Shown: positions 14,611 through 15,461 of the stretch, in pieces | How the letters are laid out: each line of letters begins with the position of its first letter | Position numbering within the stretch: the first letter of the stretch is position 1 | Notes under the pieces: generated by a model | Database searches by the model: none | Told to the model about the DNA's origin: nothing | The model's input: only the letters and a program-made list of their open reading frames with translations | NCBI GenBank assembly: GCA_009995705.1 | Contig: JAADBR010000106.1 | Location: 1-15,461, forward strand | Direction: 5' to 3' | Length of the DNA stretch: 15,461 nt | Source of the DNA: Microcystis aeruginosa W13-11 | GTDB lineage: Bacteria > Cyanobacteriota > Cyanobacteriia > Cyanobacteriales > Microcystaceae | Program-made: the position numbers and the translations under genes

Positions 14611-14638
14611 TGATTACTGATAACTGATAACTGATAAG
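14611..14638 (+). repeat. Heptamer tandem repeat, four units
   Basis: The units are TGATTAC, TGATAAC, TGATAAC and TGATAAG, four successive 7-base copies in register. Short heptanucleotide tandem repeats of this sort are known in cyanobacterial intergenic DNA. Confidence 0.8.
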
Positions 14639-14696
14639 TAGTCGGACATAAATTCTGTTGTCTATCTTAAGAAATGTAAATTGCCGCAATTCTTAC

Positions 14697-14738
14697 TGAC
14701 TACTGACTCCTGACTACTATCTCCTGACTCCTAATAAC
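14697..14738 (+). repeat. Heptamer tandem repeat, six units
   Basis: The units are TGACTAC, TGACTCC, TGACTAC, TATCTCC, TGACTCC and TAATAAC, six 7-base copies in register. The motif is related to that of the array 58 bases upstream (both TGAnnAC-like), so the two may share an origin. Confidence 0.75.
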
Positions 14739-15139
14739 CCAATGGTAGATGTTGGATTTTTGCAGGAGTTCTATTTTTCGACAAAGATAAGCAAAAATTA
14801 TCTACTAACTCCAAAAACTTGAGAATATTTAAATTAACATTTCGCAATATTTACAAATTCTTAAGAATTAACTGAGAAAGATTTTTATTTAACGACGATG
14901 TTCCAATGGTTACAGCGATTTGATAGAATTTCATAATGGGTTACTCTGTGCTTTTTTGGGCATCAATGGTTGAAACCCTTGTCACACCTACAGGGTGAGC
15001 CTAATTAAGACGGGTAAATGAGTCAATTTCACCCACAACGATGATCTTTTTTTTGTGTAGTTTTATTGCAAAAAAAAAGTTTTTTTGACAAAAAGCACAA
15101 AGTATGATGTGTACCCAACGTATTTCTGGCTGCCAGTAG

Positions 15140-15322
15140 TTATTGCCGAGTGGGAGTTGGGAAGGTTTTCCAGTAATCAGTGGACTGGAAACGCAAATCT
15201 GATGATTGATGACCCTCTTTTCTTTCCTCTGGCATCAAAATGGTTTCCCAACGCAAGGTGACAGCCATCATAATTTGGTTGGCAATCTTACCGATGTCGT
15301 TTTTGACCGCGCTGCCCTGAAC
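15140..15322 (-). CDS. Unrecognised short open frame beside the ISL3-type element
   Basis: A frame open for 60 codons between TGA (15323-15325) and TAA (15140-15142), with an ATG-ATG inside that would give a 43-aa product starting MMAVTLRWETILMPEERK. Upstream it reads VKNDIGKIANQI. It has no ribosome site and no known family. It may be a piece of a gene cut by the neighbouring element or non-coding flank. Confidence 0.2.
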   Translation of the reverse strand, partial: VQGSAVKNDIGKIANQIMMAVTLRWETILMPEERKEGHQSSDLRFQSTDYWKTFPTPTRQ

Positions 15323-15331
15323 TCAGCGTTC

Positions 15332-15461
15332 GGCTCTTCTGGTTTTCGTGTGTTAATTTTTGTTATGAATTAAAGCAAGCAAACAGCTTAAGTCGAAGAT
15401 GTTCAAAATTGGTAAATCCATAACTCATTCTTTTAATAAGCTTTATTTTGGTATTCATTCC
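15332..15461 (-). mobile_element. End of an ISL3-type insertion sequence, cut by window edge
   Basis: A partial transposase frame ends at 15363. Beyond it the sequence from 15332 begins GGCTCTTCTGGTTTTCGTGT, which fits the GG-starting terminal inverted repeat of ISL3-type elements. The other end is outside the window, so the inverted repeat and any target duplication cannot be checked. Confidence 0.45.
15363..15461 (-). CDS. ISL3-family transposase, C-terminal part
   Basis: Only the last ~32 codons are in the window. They read KIKLIKRMSYGFTNFEHLRL, then KLFACFNS and TAA. The phrase K-x-K-L-I-K-R-x-x-Y-G-F-x-N-F-x-x-x-R is the characteristic C-terminal end of ISL3-type DDE transposases. The reading frame is intact to the stop. 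Whether the full transposase is functional cannot be judged. Confidence 0.65.
   Translation of the reverse strand, partial: GMNTKIKLIKRMSYGFTNFEHLRLKLFACFNS

Larger units (their letters stand above)
14507..15139. other. 633-base gene-poor stretch
   Basis: No coding frame of note and no RNA gene was recognised. It holds two heptamer repeat arrays (14611-14638 and 14697-14738) and an AT-rich part around 14760-14930. It also has an ACCCT/AGGGT inverted repeat near 14970-14996, and poly-T and poly-A tracts at about 15049-15100 (eight T, then nine A, then seven T). It looks like accumulated repeat and insertion debris between the antitoxin-like gene and the ISL3-type element. Confidence 0.6.

Noticed and set aside
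14611..14738. CRISPR array
   Set aside because: The repeats are 7-base tandem units without spacers, and no cas gene is nearby.

Overview
The window looks like chromosome from a unicellular cyanobacterium, most likely Microcystis or a close relative. Three HIP1 octamers (GCGATCGC at 3164-3171, 7580-7587 and 9606-9613), the moderately AT-rich sequence, heptanucleotide tandem repeats, several decayed insertion sequences and the cyanobacterial character of the housekeeping proteins all point that way. The genus is an inference and no phylogenetic marker was tested.

Left edge (1-760): a small co-transcribed pair on the minus strand, a controller-type HTH regulator followed with an ATGA overlap by a short four-cysteine protein. 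Upstream of the regulator is a 31-base operator resembling the C-boxes of type II restriction-modification controllers, with a -10 so close to the ATG that the mRNA may be leaderless. Two plus-strand terminator-like hairpins at 23-97 imply a convergent gene just outside the window, possibly the methyltransferase.

Conserved block (987-5069): an unknown protein coupled by TAATG to ureD (urease maturation), then the convergent rsmA-ispE pair (16S rRNA dimethylation, MEP isoprenoid pathway), then two tandem crcB genes (fluoride channel subunits).

Accessory block (5100-11792): a 24-base palindrome and an IS630-type transposase relic, then six minus-strand loci in a row. In order of transcription these are a DUF2235/Tle1-like alpha/beta hydrolase, an Ig-like plus GH25 muramidase, a CHAP plus peptidoglycan-binding hydrolase, a relic of a second CHAP gene, two predicted exported proteins (DUF6636-like and DUF3616-like), and a gene broken by two in-frame stops whose 3' end runs into the IS630 relic. 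The enzymes attack lipids and peptidoglycan yet lack signal peptides, while the two accompanying proteins appear exported. This is the arrangement expected of an effector/immunity or lysis cassette, although no secretion machinery is in view.

Right part (12313-15461): a cyanobacterial membrane protein with a helical-repeat tail, convergent cysK (cysteine synthase), a small antitoxin-like protein with no toxin behind it, two heptamer repeat arrays in a gene-poor stretch, and the 3' end of an ISL3-type element running off the window edge.
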